Assembly: GCF_001571045.1 (NCBI RefSeq)
Contig: NZ_BCSV01000005.1
Coordinates: forward strand, 221,090-285,089
Reading direction: 5' to 3'
Origin: Curtobacterium ammoniigenes NBRC 101786
Lineage (GTDB): Bacteria; Actinomycetota; Actinomycetes; Actinomycetales; Microbacteriaceae
DNA length: 64,000 bases
Both the position numbers and the translations under genes were made by a program. Under the pieces are notes generated by a model, which saw only the letters and a program-made list of their open reading frames with translations, was not told the origin of the DNA and did no database searches. Positions 19,451 to 28,340 of the stretch are shown here, piece after piece. The stretch's first letter is position 1. Each line of letters starts with the position of its first letter.

Positions 19451-20782
19451 ATGAGTCATCCAGTCCCGTTGCCCCTCGACGATCCGGACGCGTCATTCGC
19501 GACCTCCGGCGGGACCACCGTCCGTCGCACCGTGCTTCCGTCCGGTGTTCGCGTTCTCAGCGAGCATGTGCCCGCAGCGAGCTCCACATCGGTCGGCTAC
19601 TGGGTCGGGGTCGGGTCTCGAGACGAGCACGAGGAGCAGTTCGGGTCGACGCACTTCCTCGAGCACCTTCTGTTCAAAGGCACCGCCGAACGCTCGGCGC
19701 TCGACATCGCGGTCGCGTTCGATTCGGTCGGCGGCGAGCACAATGCTGCGACGGCCAAGGAATACACGTGCTATTACGCCCGGGTCCGCGACGTCGACGT
19801 GCCGATGGCGATCGAGGTCATCGGTGACATGGTGACGTCGTCCGTGCTCTCGACCGACGCCTTCGACGTCGAGCGCGGTGTGATCCTGGAAGAACTCGCC
19901 ATGGCAGCCGACGACCCCGCGGATGTCGCCGGCGAGGCATTCTTCGCCGCGACCTTTGCGGGACATCCGCTCGGTCGCCCCATCGGTGGGACCCCCGAAA
20001 CCATCAGGCGAACTGCTCGGAGCCAGGTGCTGTCGCACTATCGCGAGCACTACATCCCGAACAGCATCGTTGTGACTGCCGCGGGAGCAGTCGAGCACGA
20101 TCGGCTCTGCGAGCAGGTCGCCGCCGTCTTCGGCGACGCCCCCGATGCTCGTCCGACTCCTCGACGAAGCGCGCTGCCTGCCGCCGAGCCGGTGGTCTCA
20201 CGCCTTGAGGTCGTGGCACGGCCGACCGAGCAGGTCAGCATCGTGCGCGGGTCCCAGGGGCTCGATCTCCGCGACGAGCGTCGCCCGGTGCTCAGTGTGC
20301 TGAATGCCGTCCTGGGCGGTGGAATGTCCTCGCGGCTGTTCCAAGAAGTCCGGGAGCGGCGCGGCATGGCCTATGCGGTCTCGTCGTTCGCCCCCGCATA
20401 CATCGACAATGGTGCGTTCGCAATCTACGCGGGCTGTTCCCCGGACAATGTGGCGGGCCTCCTGGCCGTGATCGACGACGAGTGTCGCCGCATGACGGAC
20501 ACCGGGATCACGGAGAGCGAGCTCGCGCGCGCGAAGGGGCAGATCGAGGGGGCGCTCACGCTCTCCCTCGAGGACACCGATGCGCGCATGACGCGCCTCG
20601 GTCGCGCGGAACTCGGTGTCGGCGAATTCACGGACCTCGAGACCGCGCTCGGGCGCGTTGACCGCGTCACCGCGGACGACGTCCTCGACCTGGCCCGTGA
20701 CCTCCTGACGCGCCCGGTCGTCACCGCGGTCGTCGGCGCCGTCGACCGGGCCGGTCTCACTGTTGTCGCCAAGGCCGGGTAG
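19451..20782 (+). CDS. M16 family zinc metallopeptidase (processing-peptidase-like)
   Basis: 443 residues, single-chain M16B type. The inverted zinc motif HxxEH appears as THFLEHLLFKGT near residue 75, with the distal zinc Glu in the EHNAATAKEYTCYYARV helix. The glycine-rich substrate-binding stretch NAVLGGGMSSRLFQEVRERRGMAYAV is in the C-terminal half, so both halves of the clam-shell are present. No signal peptide is seen. In actinobacteria this gene commonly lies between pnp and dapB, as here. Substrates are undefined; peptide or signal-peptide turnover is likely. Confidence 0.92.
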   Translation: MSHPVPLPLDDPDASFATSGGTTVRRTVLPSGVRVLSEHVPAASSTSVGYWVGVGSRDEHEEQFGSTHFLEHLLFKGTAERSALDIAVAFDSVGGEHNAATAKEYTCYYARVRDVDVPMAIEVIGDMVTSSVLSTDAFDVERGVILEELAMAADDPADVAGEAFFAATFAGHPLGRPIGGTPETIRRTARSQVLSHYREHYIPNSIVVTAAGAVEHDRLCEQVAAVFGDAPDARPTPRRSALPAAEPVVSRLEVVARPTEQVSIVRGSQGLDLRDERRPVLSVLNAVLGGGMSSRLFQEVRERRGMAYAVSSFAPAYIDNGAFAIYAGCSPDNVAGLLAVIDDECRRMTDTGITESELARAKGQIEGALTLSLEDTDARMTRLGRAELGVGEFTDLETALGRVDRVTADDVLDLARDLLTRPVVTAVVGAVDRAGLTVVAKAG

Positions 20783-20786
20783 CGCG

Positions 20787-21389
20787 GTGTCCCACTATCT
20801 GTACCTCGTCCGCCACGGCGAGCACCAGGATGCCGAGCACGGGCTTCGCGATGGCACGCTGTCCGAGCGGGGCAAGCGGCAGGCCACGCTCATCGCGGAC
20901 CGCCTGAGCGGGGTGCCGTTCGACCGCGTGTGCCACTCGCCGCTCGAAGCAGCCACCTCCACGGCGCGCATCATGCGCGACCGCCTACCGGCGATCGAGC
21001 CAGAGCCGTCGACCCTGCTCTTCGACTGCATCCCCTCGGGGCCCACCACGGAGATGCCCGAGGTGTACAAGAAGTTCTTCGGCGGCATCACCGAAGAAGA
21101 GATCGTGGCGGGTCAAGCCCAAATGGACGACGCCGTGGCGGAATGGTTCACGCCGTCCATGAACGATCGACACGAACTGCTCATCACGCATAACGCGGTC
21201 ATCGCGTGGTTCGTCCGAGAAGTGTTCCAAGCGCCGGCCTGGCGCTGGATGGGAACGAACGTGGCACACACGAGCCTCACGATCGTGCGCATCCGCTCGG
21301 CGAAGCCGCCCGAGCTCGTCACGCTGAACGATCTCGCCCACTTGCCTGTCGAACTCCGCACGGGACTCCCGGTGCCGCAGCCGCTCTGA
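20787..21389 (+). CDS. Histidine phosphatase family protein
   Basis: 200-residue phosphoglycerate-mutase-like phosphatase. The catalytic LVRHGEH is at residues 7-13, the partner arginine in CHSPLEAATSTARI, and the second histidine in LLITHNAVIAWFVREV. The insert FGGITEEEIVAGQAQMDDA is an acidic lid. GTG 20787 begins MSHYLYLVRHGEH, as in close relatives; it lies four bases after the M16 stop, so the genes are coupled. The substrate is unknown. It converges on the GNAT gene with three bases between. Confidence 0.88.
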   Translation: MSHYLYLVRHGEHQDAEHGLRDGTLSERGKRQATLIADRLSGVPFDRVCHSPLEAATSTARIMRDRLPAIEPEPSTLLFDCIPSGPTTEMPEVYKKFFGGITEEEIVAGQAQMDDAVAEWFTPSMNDRHELLITHNAVIAWFVREVFQAPAWRWMGTNVAHTSLTIVRIRSAKPPELVTLNDLAHLPVELRTGLPVPQPL

Positions 21390-21392
21390 GGG

Positions 21393-21884
21393 TCATCGCC
21401 CTCCGATCGTCATTCGATACCAGGCGGTGGCATTCGGATTGTCGTTGAACGCATCGACGCGCTCGTACCCGCGACTCCGGTACATGGCACCCGCAGCAAC
21501 GAGCGCATCGTTGGTGTCGAGCACGATCGACGCGCCTCCCATGGTCTCCGCCGCTGCCTCGACAGCATCCATGATCCGTGTCGCGACTCCCCGCCCCCGC
21601 GCATGCGGTTCGACGAAGACGTGCTTCACCTCGAATCGGGGGCCATCCTCGTCGTCCGCGATTCGACGGAGGCCGCCGCATCCGACTGCCACACCGTCAA
21701 GCCAGGCGACGACAAACGTGCCGTTCGGTGCCGTGAATGACGCCGAAGGCGTGCGGTTCCTCGCATAGACGCCCTGCGCCGGCGGAAAGGTCGAGGCGCG
21801 TTCATCGAGGTATCGCGCGAGCAGCAGATCCGCCTCGGGCGCATCGGACGGCGTCACACGAAGAACGATCGCGGAATCGGACAT
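21393..21884 (-). CDS. GNAT family N-acetyltransferase
   Basis: 163-residue acetyl-CoA-dependent acyltransferase. Motif A is FEVKHVFVEPHARGRGVATRIMDAVEAAA around residues 89-117, with the pyrophosphate-binding R-G-R-G-V-A turn. Motif B ends GAMYRSRGYERVDAF, and the C-terminal strand includes NATAWYRM. The substrate cannot be inferred. ATG 21884 is ten bases from a TAGGAT -10 on the minus strand that overlaps the -10 of dapB. Confidence 0.88.
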   Translation of the reverse strand: MSDSAIVLRVTPSDAPEADLLLARYLDERASTFPPAQGVYARNRTPSASFTAPNGTFVVAWLDGVAVGCGGLRRIADDEDGPRFEVKHVFVEPHARGRGVATRIMDAVEAAAETMGGASIVLDTNDALVAAGAMYRSRGYERVDAFNDNPNATAWYRMTIGGR

Positions 21885-21894
21885 GATGCGAGCG

Positions 21895-21904
21895 ATCCTA
21901 CGAT
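21895..21904. promoter_or_regulatory. Overlapping divergent -10 elements, GNAT gene and dapB
   Basis: The ten bases ATCCTACGAT read TAGGAT on the minus strand (21895-21900, serving the GNAT gene) and TACGAT on the plus strand (21899-21904, serving dapB). The two share the TA step at 21899-21900. Starts lie ten and seven bases away. Confidence 0.55.
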
Positions 21905-21911
21905 GGGATGC

Positions 21912-22661
21912 ATGTCGTCCCTCCCCGTCGCCGTCGTCGGCGCAACCGGTCGGCTGGGCCGACTCGTCACCGACGTTGTCCGTGCCTCCGACGCATTCGA
22001 GCTCGTCGCGGAGCTGTCGTCCCGCGACGACGTCCACGTGCCCGGCGCGAATCCGTTCCGCGGCGCGCGCGCCGTCATCGATGTGACGATTCCGGCGCTC
22101 AGCCCGGCAATCGTGGAGAACGCGCTCGCTGCCGGCGCGAACGTGCTCGTCGGGACGTCCGGCTGGTCTTCCCCCCGTCTGGCGACGCTGGCGAGAAGCC
22201 TCGAGTCCCGGCCCGAGCAGGGTGTGCTCGTCGTTCCGAATTTCTCGATCGGGTCCGTGCTCGCAACGCATCTCGCCCGACTCGCGGCGCCGTGGTTCCC
22301 CGCCGCCGAGATCGTCGAGGCGCATCACGCTGGCAAAGTCGACTCGCCGTCGGGCACGGCCATCCGGACGGCTGAGCAGATCGCGGAGGCACGACGAGCG
22401 ATCGGTCCGGTCGACGCACCCCATGTCGACCAGCGGGCGCGCGGACAGCAGGTCGCCAGCGTCCCGGTGCACTCGCTGCGACTCCCCGGCGTGATCGCAC
22501 AGCAGGACGTGATGTTGAGCGGTCCCGGAGAGACCCTGACCATTCGGCACGCGACCACCGACGATGCCGCGTACGTTCCCGGCATCCGCGCCGCGCTCGA
22601 CGCGCTCCCGGAGATGCGTGGTCTCACGGTCGGTCTGGACACCGTGCTCGGGATCGGCTGA
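21912..22661 (+). CDS. dapB: 4-hydroxy-tetrahydrodipicolinate reductase
   Basis: Second committed step of the lysine/diaminopimelate pathway: NAD(P)H reduction of hydroxy-tetrahydrodipicolinate. It is 249 residues. The Rossmann motif VVGATGRLGRLV is at the N-terminus, and the signature EIVEAHHAGKVDSPSGTA carries the catalytic His pair and Lys. GTSGWSS matches the mobile loop after the cofactor site. ATG 21912 is taken because the upstream in-frame ATG at 21903 begins inside the -10 element. The next gene starts three bases after its stop. Confidence 0.96.
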   Translation: MSSLPVAVVGATGRLGRLVTDVVRASDAFELVAELSSRDDVHVPGANPFRGARAVIDVTIPALSPAIVENALAAGANVLVGTSGWSSPRLATLARSLESRPEQGVLVVPNFSIGSVLATHLARLAAPWFPAAEIVEAHHAGKVDSPSGTAIRTAEQIAEARRAIGPVDAPHVDQRARGQQVASVPVHSLRLPGVIAQQDVMLSGPGETLTIRHATTDDAAYVPGIRAALDALPEMRGLTVGLDTVLGIG

Positions 22662-22663
22662 TC

Positions 22664-23143
22664 GTGGGGCGCAGCGCGGGGGTCGGCCGGTTCGCGGGTG
22701 CGATCGTGATGGCGGTGCTTCTAGCCGTGTATATCGCGCTCGTGGGGTGGCGTGCCGTCGCCTTCGTTGCGACCGGCATTCCGATCGGGATCGGTATTGG
22801 GATTGCGCTCGCAGTCGTGGCCATCATCGGCGTCGTGGTGCTCGTGTTCGAACTTCGGTTCGGCTTCCGAGTGACCCGACTCGCAGCCCGGCTTGAGCAC
22901 GAGCACGGGACCCCCGCAGAGATCGTGCCGCTCCGGCCATCGGGGCGCCCGGATCGCGCTGCAGCCGACGCGCTGTTTCCGCGGTACCGAAGCGATGTCG
23001 AGGCGGCGCCGACGGACTGGAGGCCCTGGTTCCGTCTCGGAGTTCTCTACGATGCCGCGGGCGACCGACGGCGGGCCCGTGCCGCGATGCGGACGGCGCT
23101 GCAGCACGCCGCGGGAGAACGCGCGGCGGCGAATCGACGCTGA
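22664..23143 (+). CDS. Two-helix membrane protein with TPR-like tail, function unknown
   Basis: 159 residues. Two transmembrane segments occupy about 10-32 and 37-62 (FAGAIVMAVLLAVYIALVGW, then IGIGIGIALAVVAIIGVVVLVFEL). A cytoplasmic tail follows in which WRPWFRLGVLYDAAGDRRRARAAMRTAL looks like one tetratricopeptide hairpin. GTG 22664 follows dapB by two bases, so it is co-transcribed. It converges on the epimerase-like gene with four bases between. Similar proteins are often found beside dapB in Microbacteriaceae, but no role is established. Confidence 0.75.
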   Translation: MGRSAGVGRFAGAIVMAVLLAVYIALVGWRAVAFVATGIPIGIGIGIALAVVAIIGVVVLVFELRFGFRVTRLAARLEHEHGTPAEIVPLRPSGRPDRAAADALFPRYRSDVEAAPTDWRPWFRLGVLYDAAGDRRRARAAMRTALQHAAGERAAANRR

Positions 23144-23147
23144 TCGC

Positions 23148-24047
23148 TCAGTCGAAGATCGCGTCCACCGCGGATTCGACCGTCGGGTGCGCGAACGCAT
23201 ACCCGGACTCGAGCAGCCGGGTCGGAACCATTCCCTGGCTCGAGAGGAGCAGTTCGTCGGCGGCCTCACCGAGAACGAGCCGCAGGGCGCCCCCCGGAAT
23301 GCTGAAGAGGTACGGACGATGCATGTCTTCGGCGACCCGGCGCGTGATGCGATCGCTGATCGCGAGCTCCGGACCGGCGAGGTTCACCGGTCCGGAGACG
23401 TCGTGCTCCGCGAGATGCACGATCGCGCCCACCTCGTCGTCGAGAGCGATCCACGGCCAGTACTGGCCACCCGGTCCGAGACGGCCGCCGAGCCCGAATC
23501 GCGTGAGCGGAAGAAGCGGCGCTGCAGCGCCGCCGCCCGCGCCGAGCACGAGGCCGGTGCGCAGGAGGACGATTCGGGTGCGCTCGGGCGCAGACGCGGC
23601 AGCCGCCTCCCATTCCACGCAGACGTCCGCGAGGAATCCGGTGCCCGCGGACGCGTCGTCGTCGAGCTGATCGGCCGGCCGGTCCCCGTAGTACCCGGAC
23701 GCTGACCCGGAGAGGAACGCGGCTGGCGCGGTGTCCGCCTCGTGCATCGCCTGGACGAGGGTCCGGGTCGCGTCGATCCGCGACGTTCGAATCGCGCGTT
23801 TCGTCTCGGCCGTCCACGGCAGTTTCGCGATGCTCGCTCCGGCGAGATTGATGACGACATCCGCGCCGCTGACGATCGTCGGGTCGAGTGGCCGGGAGCC
23901 GGGCGCCCAGCGGAACTCGTGCGGGGAGCGCGGGTCGCGGCGCGTCAGCGTCGTGACCGTATGCCCGCGGTCGCGCAGGGCTCGGACGAGCGGGGTGCCG
24001 ATGAAGCCCGAGGCGCCGGCGATGACGATGGAGAGCGAGTCGGCCAT
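23148..24047 (-). CDS. TIGR01777-type NAD-dependent epimerase/dehydratase-like protein
   Basis: 299-residue extended short-chain dehydrogenase fold. It shows the cofactor loop [44 protein letters not shown] and [10 protein letters not shown] (the S and Y of the active-site region). The C-terminal DUF1731-like part includes [20 protein letters not shown]. The family includes E. coli YfcH and is sometimes called cell-division inhibitor SulA-like; the true function is unproven. ATG 24047 has a TAGCGT -10 seven bases upstream, and no Shine-Dalgarno sequence. It is divergent from thyA. Confidence 0.85.
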   Translation of the reverse strand: MADSLSIVIAGASGFIGTPLVRALRDRGHTVTTLTRRDPRSPHEFRWAPGSRPLDPTIVSGADVVINLAGASIAKLPWTAETKRAIRTSRIDATRTLVQAMHEADTAPAAFLSGSASGYYGDRPADQLDDDASAGTGFLADVCVEWEAAAASAPERTRIVLLRTGLVLGAGGGAAAPLLPLTRFGLGGRLGPGGQYWPWIALDDEVGAIVHLAEHDVSGPVNLAGPELAISDRITRRVAEDMHRPYLFSIPGGALRLVLGEAADELLLSSQGMVPTRLLESGYAFAHPTVESAVDAIFD

Positions 24048-24054
24048 ACGGACG

Positions 24055-24060
24055 ACGCTA
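24055..24060 (-). promoter_or_regulatory. -10 element for the TIGR01777 gene
   Basis: Minus-strand TAGCGT, seven bases before ATG 24047; leaderless type. Confidence 0.5.
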
Positions 24061-24101
24061 CGCGGTCGAACAGCGCCCCGTGCGATGTCGGAAGCCTGCC
24101 C

Positions 24102-24107
24102 TAGAGT
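24102..24107 (+). promoter_or_regulatory. -10 element for thyA
   Basis: TAGAGT seven bases before GTG 24115. It defines that start within a frame open from 23731. Confidence 0.5.
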
Positions 24108-24114
24108 GACGACC

Positions 24115-24951
24115 GTGAGCGACACCGATAGCCAGCGCGTTTTGCCAGATCCCACGCTCGAGACACCGTATGAAGACCTGCTCCGATCGGTGCTGATGAA
24201 CGGGCGACCGAAGTCGGACCGCACGGGTACCGGCACCCGATCCGTGTTCGGCGCGCAGCTGCGGTACGACCTGTCGAAGGGCTTCCCGCTCATCACGACC
24301 AAGCGCGTCCACTTCAAATCGGTTGCGTACGAGCTGCTGTGGTTCCTGCGCGGCGACTCGAACGTGCGCTGGCTGCAGGATCATGGCGTTCGGATCTGGA
24401 ACGAGTGGGCGGACGAGTCCGGGGATCTCGGGCCGGTGTATGGCGTTCAGTGGCGGTCGTGGCCGACGCCGTCAGGCGCCCACGTTGATCAGATCGCTCA
24501 GGTGATCGATGCCATCCGCACGGACCCGGACTCGCGTCGCCTGATCGTGTCCGCCTGGAACGTCGCCGACATCCCGTCAATGGCGCTCGCGCCGTGCCAC
24601 GCGTTCTTCCAGTTCGCCGTTCAGGACGGTCGACTGTCGTGTCAGCTCTATCAGCGCAGCGCCGACATGTTCCTCGGGGTGCCGTTCAACATCGCGTCCT
24701 ACGCGCTGCTGACACACCTGGTCGCAGCGCAGACCGGCCTGCAGGTCGGCGACTTCATCTGGACGGGCGGCGACTGCCACATCTACGACAATCACGTCGA
24801 CCAGGTCGAGGAGCAGCTCCGCCGTGACCCGTACCCGCTCCCGCGGCTGCACATTGCTCCGCGTGACTCCATTGACGCGTACGACTACGACGATTTCGCC
24901 GTGATCGACTACGTGCACCATCCGGCTATCAGCGCGCCGGTCGCTGTCTGA
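24115..24951 (+). CDS. thyA: Thymidylate synthase
   Basis: Methylates dUMP to dTMP using methylene-tetrahydrofolate. It is 278 residues. The active-site cysteine is C161 in [12 protein letters not shown], and the phosphate-binding arginines are in [13 protein letters not shown] and in the [10 protein letters not shown] stretch. [23 protein letters not shown] is the invariant core. GTG 24115 fits both the -10 position and family starts, with about ten extra N-terminal residues. The stop overlaps the ATG of dfrA (TGATG), so dihydrofolate made by this enzyme is recycled by the next gene product. Confidence 0.97.
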   Translation: MSDTDSQRVLPDPTLETPYEDLLRSVLMNGRPKSDRTGTGTRSVFGAQLRYDLSKGFPLITTKRVHFKSVAYELLWFLRGDSNVRWLQDHGVRIWNEWADESGDLGPVYGVQWRSWPTPSGAHVDQIAQVIDAIRTDPDSRRLIVSAWNVADIPSMALAPCHAFFQFAVQDGRLSCQLYQRSADMFLGVPFNIASYALLTHLVAAQTGLQVGDFIWTGGDCHIYDNHVDQVEEQLRRDPYPLPRLHIAPRDSIDAYDYDDFAVIDYVHHPAISAPVAV

Positions 24952-25472
24952 TGCCATCGACCGACCCGGTCGGCTGGAGCGAGCCGCTTCCCGGCGTCGG
25001 CCTCATCTGGGCACGCACGCCCGCCGGTGTCATCGGCGCCGACGGCGGCATCCCGTGGCGGCTGCCCGAAGATCTCGCCCGGTTCAGAGCCATCACCGAC
25101 GGAACCCGCGTCGTCATGGGGCGTCGAACCTGGGATTCCCTGCCGGAGCGCGTGCGGCCGCTGCCGGGCCGCCGGAACGTCGTCTTGACCAGCGACCCGG
25201 AGTGGTACGCGTCGGGAGCCGAGCGAGCTCCCGATCTGGCCGCTGCGCTCGACACGGACGAGCCGGTCTGGGTGATGGGCGGCGGGCGCGTGTATGCGGA
25301 CGCGCTGCCGTTCGCGGACCGGATCGCCGAGACGATCGTCGACCTCGATGTTCCGGGCGACGCGTTCGCACCGGTGATCGACGCCCGCTGGGCGTGTACG
25401 GAACAGGGGCCGTGGACCGAGTCCGCTTCCGGCCTGCGGTATCGGTTCCTGGAGTGGCGAGCCCGCTCATGA
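24951..25472 (+). CDS. dfrA: Dihydrofolate reductase
   Basis: NADPH-dependent reduction of dihydrofolate to tetrahydrofolate, regenerating the cofactor consumed by ThyA. It is 173 residues. Substrate and cofactor motifs are present: [20 protein letters not shown] (IPW and the catalytic acidic residue), [19 protein letters not shown] and [14 protein letters not shown]. The strand order is normal and the length typical. It is coupled to thyA by a one-base overlap. This enzyme family is the trimethoprim target; nothing here indicates resistance. Confidence 0.95.
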   Translation: MPSTDPVGWSEPLPGVGLIWARTPAGVIGADGGIPWRLPEDLARFRAITDGTRVVMGRRTWDSLPERVRPLPGRRNVVLTSDPEWYASGAERAPDLAAALDTDEPVWVMGGGRVYADALPFADRIAETIVDLDVPGDAFAPVIDARWACTEQGPWTESASGLRYRFLEWRARS

Positions 25473-25531
25473 GTGGTGGGCCGCGCCTCCCAACCGTCTG
25501 TCTGGACGGGAGCGGCGTGAGGGCCGCCCGG

Positions 25532-25537
25532 TAGGCT
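25532..25537 (+). promoter_or_regulatory. -10 element for dapA
   Basis: TAGGCT six bases before GTG 25544. There is no Shine-Dalgarno sequence; leaderless type. Confidence 0.55.
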
Positions 25538-25543
25538 TGACGG

Positions 25544-26521
25544 GTGTCCGCTGTAGAGAATCCGTTCGGCCAGGTGCTCGTCGCACTTGTGACTCCGTTC
25601 ACTCCCGACGGCGAGGTCGATTGGCCAGGTGTCGAGCAGCACATCGAGCACTGCATCAGTGCCGGGGCGGACGGCATCGTCGTCACTGGCACCACGGGGG
25701 AGACCTCGACGCTCACCGACCCCGAAAAGCTTCGCCTCGTCGAGGTCGGCAAGTCGGTCGCCGCCGGCCGAGCGAAGATCATCACCGGAGGCGGGTCGAA
25801 CGAGACCGCGCACGCCATGCAGCTGTACAAGCAGAGCGAACGAGCAGGCGCCGATGGGGTGATGATCGTGACCCCGTACTACAACAAGCCCACGCAGGCC
25901 GGCATCCTCACGCACTTCCGGATGATCGCCGACGCGACCGATCTTCCCGTGATCCTCTACGACATCCCGGGCCGCACTGGTGTTCCGATCCAGTACGAGA
26001 CCATCGTCCGTGCGTCGAAGCACCCGAACATCGTCGCCGTCAAAGACGCCAAGGGCAGCTTCGCCGAGGTGTCGCGCGTGCTGAACAACACCGACCTCAT
26101 GTACTTCTCCGGCGATGACGCGAACGTGCTCCCGCACCTCGCCATCGGCGCCACCGGCCTCATTGGCGTGACGGCGAACATCGCCGCGGCGCCGTACCGC
26201 ACCATCGTCGACGCGGTCAACCGCGGGGATCTGCACGCTGCCACCGAGCAGCATCGCCGTCTCGAACCGCTCGTTCGGGCCGTGATGACGCATGTCCCCG
26301 GCACCGTCGCTGCGAAGTACATCCTGCACGGTCTCGGCCGCATCGGGAGTCCGCGCGTGCGGCTTCCGCTCGTCGGGCCAGAAGAAGCAGAGGCCGCGGC
26401 GATCGAGACCGAGCTCGAGGGCGTCCACGACCTGGCCGGTGCCGATTTCTCGAACTTCCGTCCGGATCGCAACGCGGCAGCCGGCGGCGCCCTGCCGAAG
26501 GTGCCCGGCACCACACGCTAA
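25544..26521 (+). CDS. dapA: 4-hydroxy-tetrahydrodipicolinate synthase
   Basis: Condenses pyruvate and aspartate semialdehyde, the first committed step to lysine and diaminopimelate. It is 325 residues, a TIM barrel. GTTGETSTLTDPEKLRLV carries the active-site Thr pair, and YYNKPTQAGILTHFRMIAD the tyrosine and substrate pocket. The DIPGRTGVPI arginine follows, then the Schiff-base lysine K167 in IVAVKDAKGSF. The C-terminal tail of about 25 residues (SNFRPDRNAAAGGALP) is longer than in E. coli. The rnj gene follows 35 bases later; this dapA-rnj-ftsK order is common in actinobacteria. Confidence 0.97.
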   Translation: MSAVENPFGQVLVALVTPFTPDGEVDWPGVEQHIEHCISAGADGIVVTGTTGETSTLTDPEKLRLVEVGKSVAAGRAKIITGGGSNETAHAMQLYKQSERAGADGVMIVTPYYNKPTQAGILTHFRMIADATDLPVILYDIPGRTGVPIQYETIVRASKHPNIVAVKDAKGSFAEVSRVLNNTDLMYFSGDDANVLPHLAIGATGLIGVTANIAAAPYRTIVDAVNRGDLHAATEQHRRLEPLVRAVMTHVPGTVAAKYILHGLGRIGSPRVRLPLVGPEEAEAAAIETELEGVHDLAGADFSNFRPDRNAAAGGALPKVPGTTR

Positions 26522-26556
26522 CCACCGCGGCGCAGCCGCACGATCGTCAGGAATCA

Positions 26557-28233
26557 ATGCCCACGAAGATCATCGAACCGCCACCACTCGCGCCCGGGAC
26601 GCTCCGGGTGATCCCGGTCGGCGGTCTCGGCGAGATCGGTCGCAACATGACCGTCTACGAGTTCGACGGCAAGTTGCTCATCGTCGACGCCGGCGTGCTC
26701 TTCCCCGAGGAGCACCAGCCCGGCGTGGACCTCATCCTGCCGGATTTCGCCCCCATCCGGCATCGCCTCGATGATGTGCTCGGCGTTGTGCTGACCCACG
26801 GGCACGAGGACCACATCGGCGCGGTGCCATACCTGCTCAGACTGCGTTCGGATATCCCCCTCATCGGTTCCACGCTCACGCTCGCGCTCGTCGAGGCGAA
26901 GCTGAAGGAACACCGGATCAAGCCGTACACGCTCGGTGTTCGCGAGGATCAGTCCGAGCAGATCGGTCCGTTCCATCTCGAGTTCGTCGCCGTGAACCAT
27001 TCGATCCCGGATGCCCTTGCGGTTGCGATCACGACCCCGGCCGGCCGCGTCTTGCACACGGGCGACTTCAAGATGGACCAGCTGCCGCTCGATGATCGGA
27101 TCACGGACCTCCGAGCGTTCTCGCGGCTGGGCGAGGCCGGCATCGACCTCTTCCTGCCGGATTCGACGAACGCCGACGTGCCGGGATTCACACCATTGGA
27201 GCGAGAAATCGGTCCGGTCCTCGAGAACGTGATCTCCCGCGCGCGGAAGAAGGTCGTCGTCGCGAGCTTCTCGTCGCACGTGCACCGTGTGCAGCAGGTC
27301 CTCGATGCAGCGGCCGCCGCTCACCGCAAGGTCGCCTTCATGGGCCGGTCGATGGTCCGGAACATGAACATCGCGGCCGAGCTCGGGTACCTGCGCGTGC
27401 CGGAAGGGATCCTCGTCGACGCGAAACGCGCCTCCGACGTGCCGGACGACCAGATCGTCTACATGTCGACCGGATCCCAGGGCGAACCGATGGCGGTTCT
27501 TGCGCGGATGGCGAATCTCGAGCATCAGGTCGAGATCGGCGAGGGCGACACCGTCATCTTGGCGTCCTCGCTCATCCCGGGCAACGAGAACGCCGTGTAC
27601 CGGGTGATCGACGGTCTCACCAAGCTCGGTGCTCGTGTCGTCCACAAGGGCAACGCGAAGGTCCACGTGTCCGGGCATGCTGCTGCGGGCGAACTGCTCT
27701 ACTGCTACAACATCCTCCGACCGAAGAACGTGCTTCCGGTGCACGGGGAGCATCGCCACCTCTTCGCCAGCGCAGACCTGGCGATCCAGACGGGCGTGCC
27801 ACCGCGGAACGTGATTCTCGGCGAGGACGGCACGGTCGTCGATCTGCGCGACGGCGTCGCCACGGTGGTGGGCCAACTCGATCTCGGGTACGTCTACGTC
27901 GACGGCTCGACCGTCGGATCGATCACGGACGCGGACCTCAAGGACCGTCGAGTGCTCGCCGAAGAGGGGTTCATCTCGGTGTTCTGCGCGGTCGACTTCA
28001 CGACCGGGCAGTGCGTCGTCGGTCCGGAGATCCAGTCGCGCGGATTCGCCGAGGACGACTCCGTCTTCGACGACGTGCGCCCGCAGATCGTGCGCGCACT
28101 TATCGACGCTGCCGCGAACGGCACCCCGGATCAGCATGCGTACAGCCAGGCCGTTCGCCGAACCGTCGGTCGGTGGGTGAACACCCGCCATCGTCGTCGT
28201 CCGATGATCGTCCCGGTCGTCATCGAGGCCTGA
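26557..28233 (+). CDS. rnj: Ribonuclease J
   Basis: Metallo-beta-lactamase-fold RNase with endonuclease and 5'-3' exonuclease activity in RNA processing and decay. It is 558 residues. The zinc motif HGHEDH is near 82-87 and HTGDFKMDQ near 168. The beta-CASP domain includes FSSHVHRVQQVLDAAAAAHRK and STGSQGEP. The C-terminal part has NVLPVHGEHRHLFA and the dimerising domain ending RRRPMIVPVVIEA. The normal actinobacterial length means no long Lys-rich N-extension as in mycobacteria. With pnp it gives both major RNA decay activities in this window. A GC-rich hairpin follows. Confidence 0.95.
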   Translation: MPTKIIEPPPLAPGTLRVIPVGGLGEIGRNMTVYEFDGKLLIVDAGVLFPEEHQPGVDLILPDFAPIRHRLDDVLGVVLTHGHEDHIGAVPYLLRLRSDIPLIGSTLTLALVEAKLKEHRIKPYTLGVREDQSEQIGPFHLEFVAVNHSIPDALAVAITTPAGRVLHTGDFKMDQLPLDDRITDLRAFSRLGEAGIDLFLPDSTNADVPGFTPLEREIGPVLENVISRARKKVVVASFSSHVHRVQQVLDAAAAAHRKVAFMGRSMVRNMNIAAELGYLRVPEGILVDAKRASDVPDDQIVYMSTGSQGEPMAVLARMANLEHQVEIGEGDTVILASSLIPGNENAVYRVIDGLTKLGARVVHKGNAKVHVSGHAAAGELLYCYNILRPKNVLPVHGEHRHLFASADLAIQTGVPPRNVILGEDGTVVDLRDGVATVVGQLDLGYVYVDGSTVGSITDADLKDRRVLAEEGFISVFCAVDFTTGQCVVGPEIQSRGFAEDDSVFDDVRPQIVRALIDAAANGTPDQHAYSQAVRRTVGRWVNTRHRRRPMIVPVVIEA

Positions 28234-28263
28234 GCCGGCCACGCGGCACGGACTGATCCCGAT

Positions 28264-28306
28264 CAGGAGGCGCGGCGCGGCTCGCCCGGTCCGCGCGCGC
28301 CTCCTG
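28264..28306 (+). terminator. Hairpin between rnj and ftsK
   Basis: CAGGAGGCGCG (28264-28274) pairs exactly with CGCGCCTCCTG (28296-28306). The 21-base middle is GC-rich and can fold further. No T tract follows. It likely ends the dapA-rnj transcript. Confidence 0.65.
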
Positions 28307-28327
28307 CCCATTGTCCGGAGTCGCAAG

Positions 28328-28333
28328 TAGCGT
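28328..28333 (+). promoter_or_regulatory. -10 element for ftsK
   Basis: TAGCGT seven bases before ATG 28341, just after the rnj hairpin; leaderless type. Confidence 0.5.
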
Positions 28334-28340
28334 TACCGGC

